Positions 63,476 through 64,000 of a stretch of DNA of 64,000 bases are shown piece by piece (positions within the stretch are counted from its first letter, which is position 1; every line of letters begins with the position of its first letter). Under the pieces are notes generated by a model. The model saw nothing but the letters and a program-made list of their open reading frames with translations, had not been told where the DNA came from and did not search any database. Source of the stretch: Methanothrix thermoacetophila PT. GTDB taxonomy: Archaea > Halobacteriota > Methanosarcinia > Methanotrichales > Methanotrichaceae. The DNA is taken from positions 1,426,001-1,490,000 of the forward strand of contig NC_008553.1 of NCBI RefSeq assembly GCF_000014945.1. Reading direction: 5' to 3'. A program made the position numbers and the translations under genes.

Positions 63476-64000
63476 ATGGCAGAGATAGATGTCGATGTAA
63501 CAGAGGAGATGAAATCCTCCTACATAGATTACGCGATGAGCGTGATCGTCGGGCGGGCTCTTCCCGATGTCAGGGATGGCCTGAAGCCGGTCCACAGGCG
63601 CATCCTCTACGCCATGTACGAGCAGGGCGTGACATTCGATCAGCCGTACAAGAAGTCCGCCCGCATCGTCGGTGACGTGATGGGTAAATATCACCCGCAT
63701 GGCGATGTGGCGATCTACGACACCATGGTCAGGATGGCACAGGACTTCTCGATGCGCTACACCCTTATAGATGGGCAGGGGAACTTCGGCTCGGTCGATG
63801 GAGATCCGCCAGCTGCGATGCGTTACACAGAGGTTCGGCTCTCGAAGATCGCGGGCGAGATGCTCGCAGATATCGAGAAGGATACTGTGGATTTTGTCCC
63901 GAACTACGACGGTTCCCTCAAAGAACCGACCGTGCTCCCGTCCAGGCTCCCGAACCTTCTCGTCAACGGATCCACAGGCATAGCTGTCGGAATGGCGACG
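63476..64000 (+). CDS. gyrA: DNA gyrase subunit A, N-terminal part (cut by the window end)
   Basis: Only the first 175 codons are in the window. They include the start [32 protein letters not shown], the quinolone-region [22 protein letters not shown] and the active-site tyrosine in [12 protein letters not shown]. The gene follows gyrB by three bases, as a coupled pair. Confidence 0.97.
   Translation, partial: MAEIDVDVTEEMKSSYIDYAMSVIVGRALPDVRDGLKPVHRRILYAMYEQGVTFDQPYKKSARIVGDVMGKYHPHGDVAIYDTMVRMAQDFSMRYTLIDGQGNFGSVDGDPPAAMRYTEVRLSKIAGEMLADIEKDTVDFVPNYDGSLKEPTVLPSRLPNLLVNGSTGIAVGMAT

Overview
The window is a stretch of euryarchaeal methanogen chromosome. Methanogen markers are a complete mtr operon (mtrEDCBAFGH), methanogenesis marker protein 14 and a DUF2111 gene. 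Archaeal information genes include aIF2-gamma, RpoE1, Spt4, RpoP, the exosome, RNase P proteins, the proteasome and KEOPS Pcc1. Gyrase is of the bacterial type, as in many Euryarchaeota. GTG and TTG starts are frequent and TATA boxes are archaeal. The gene content (mtr, a monofunctional Ni-CO dehydrogenase, an orphan formate-dehydrogenase-like operon, a cPGS-family GTPase) most resembles a thermophilic aceticlastic Methanothrix/Methanosaeta; that assignment is inference.

Layout. 1-4.3 kb: translation and transcription genes (aIF2-gamma, PIN nuclease, rpoE1, spt4, dephospho-CoA kinase, rps24e, rps27ae). 4.4-8.4 kb: a frameshifted Doc-like toxin gene and a secreted subtilase broken into two frames. 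8.5-12.8 kb: archaeosortase A with archaetidylserine decarboxylase and synthase, then MptD and FBP aldolase/phosphatase. 13-20.7 kb: a CACHE-SpoIIE membrane phosphatase with a 139-bp perfect partial duplication beside it, followed by an operon joining Ni-CODH (CooS) to a CooF-like protein, a molybdopterin formate-dehydrogenase-like subunit and two more Fe-S proteins. 21-31 kb: small genes (DUF2111, RimI, a beta-lactamase-fold hydrolase, a BofA-like protein, an anion transporter, exported proteins, Dph6 with a degenerate amidotransferase, shikimate kinase with chorismate mutase, a CooT-like protein, tRNA-Arg).

31.3-38.2 kb is the archaeal exosome/proteasome/RNase P superoperon. 38.2-44.2 kb holds a PriL-like Fe-S protein, mmp14, a radical SAM protein, archease plus RtcB, and TrmJ. 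44.3-48.1 kb is a 1268-residue protein made almost wholly of TPRs. 49-54 kb is the mtr operon, with a recognisable promoter, leader inverted repeat, Shine-Dalgarno site and terminator. 54.5-58 kb holds a 50-residue membrane protein with its own terminator, CarS, a nitroreductase, the cPGS-family GTPase and an intron-containing tRNA-Gly. 58-61.4 kb is a mevalonate-entry operon (HTH regulator, HMG-CoA synthase, thiolase, DUF35). 61.6 kb to the end is gyrB and the start of gyrA.

Connections. CarS, PssA and Asd supply successive steps of polar archaeal lipid synthesis, and the HMG-CoA genes feed isoprenoids into them. RtcB and archease would ligate exons of intron-bearing tRNAs such as the tRNA-Gly here. 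Many intergenic gaps carry diverged copies of short sequences that still read as similar peptides, which suggests decayed mobile-element or other paralogous coding remnants.
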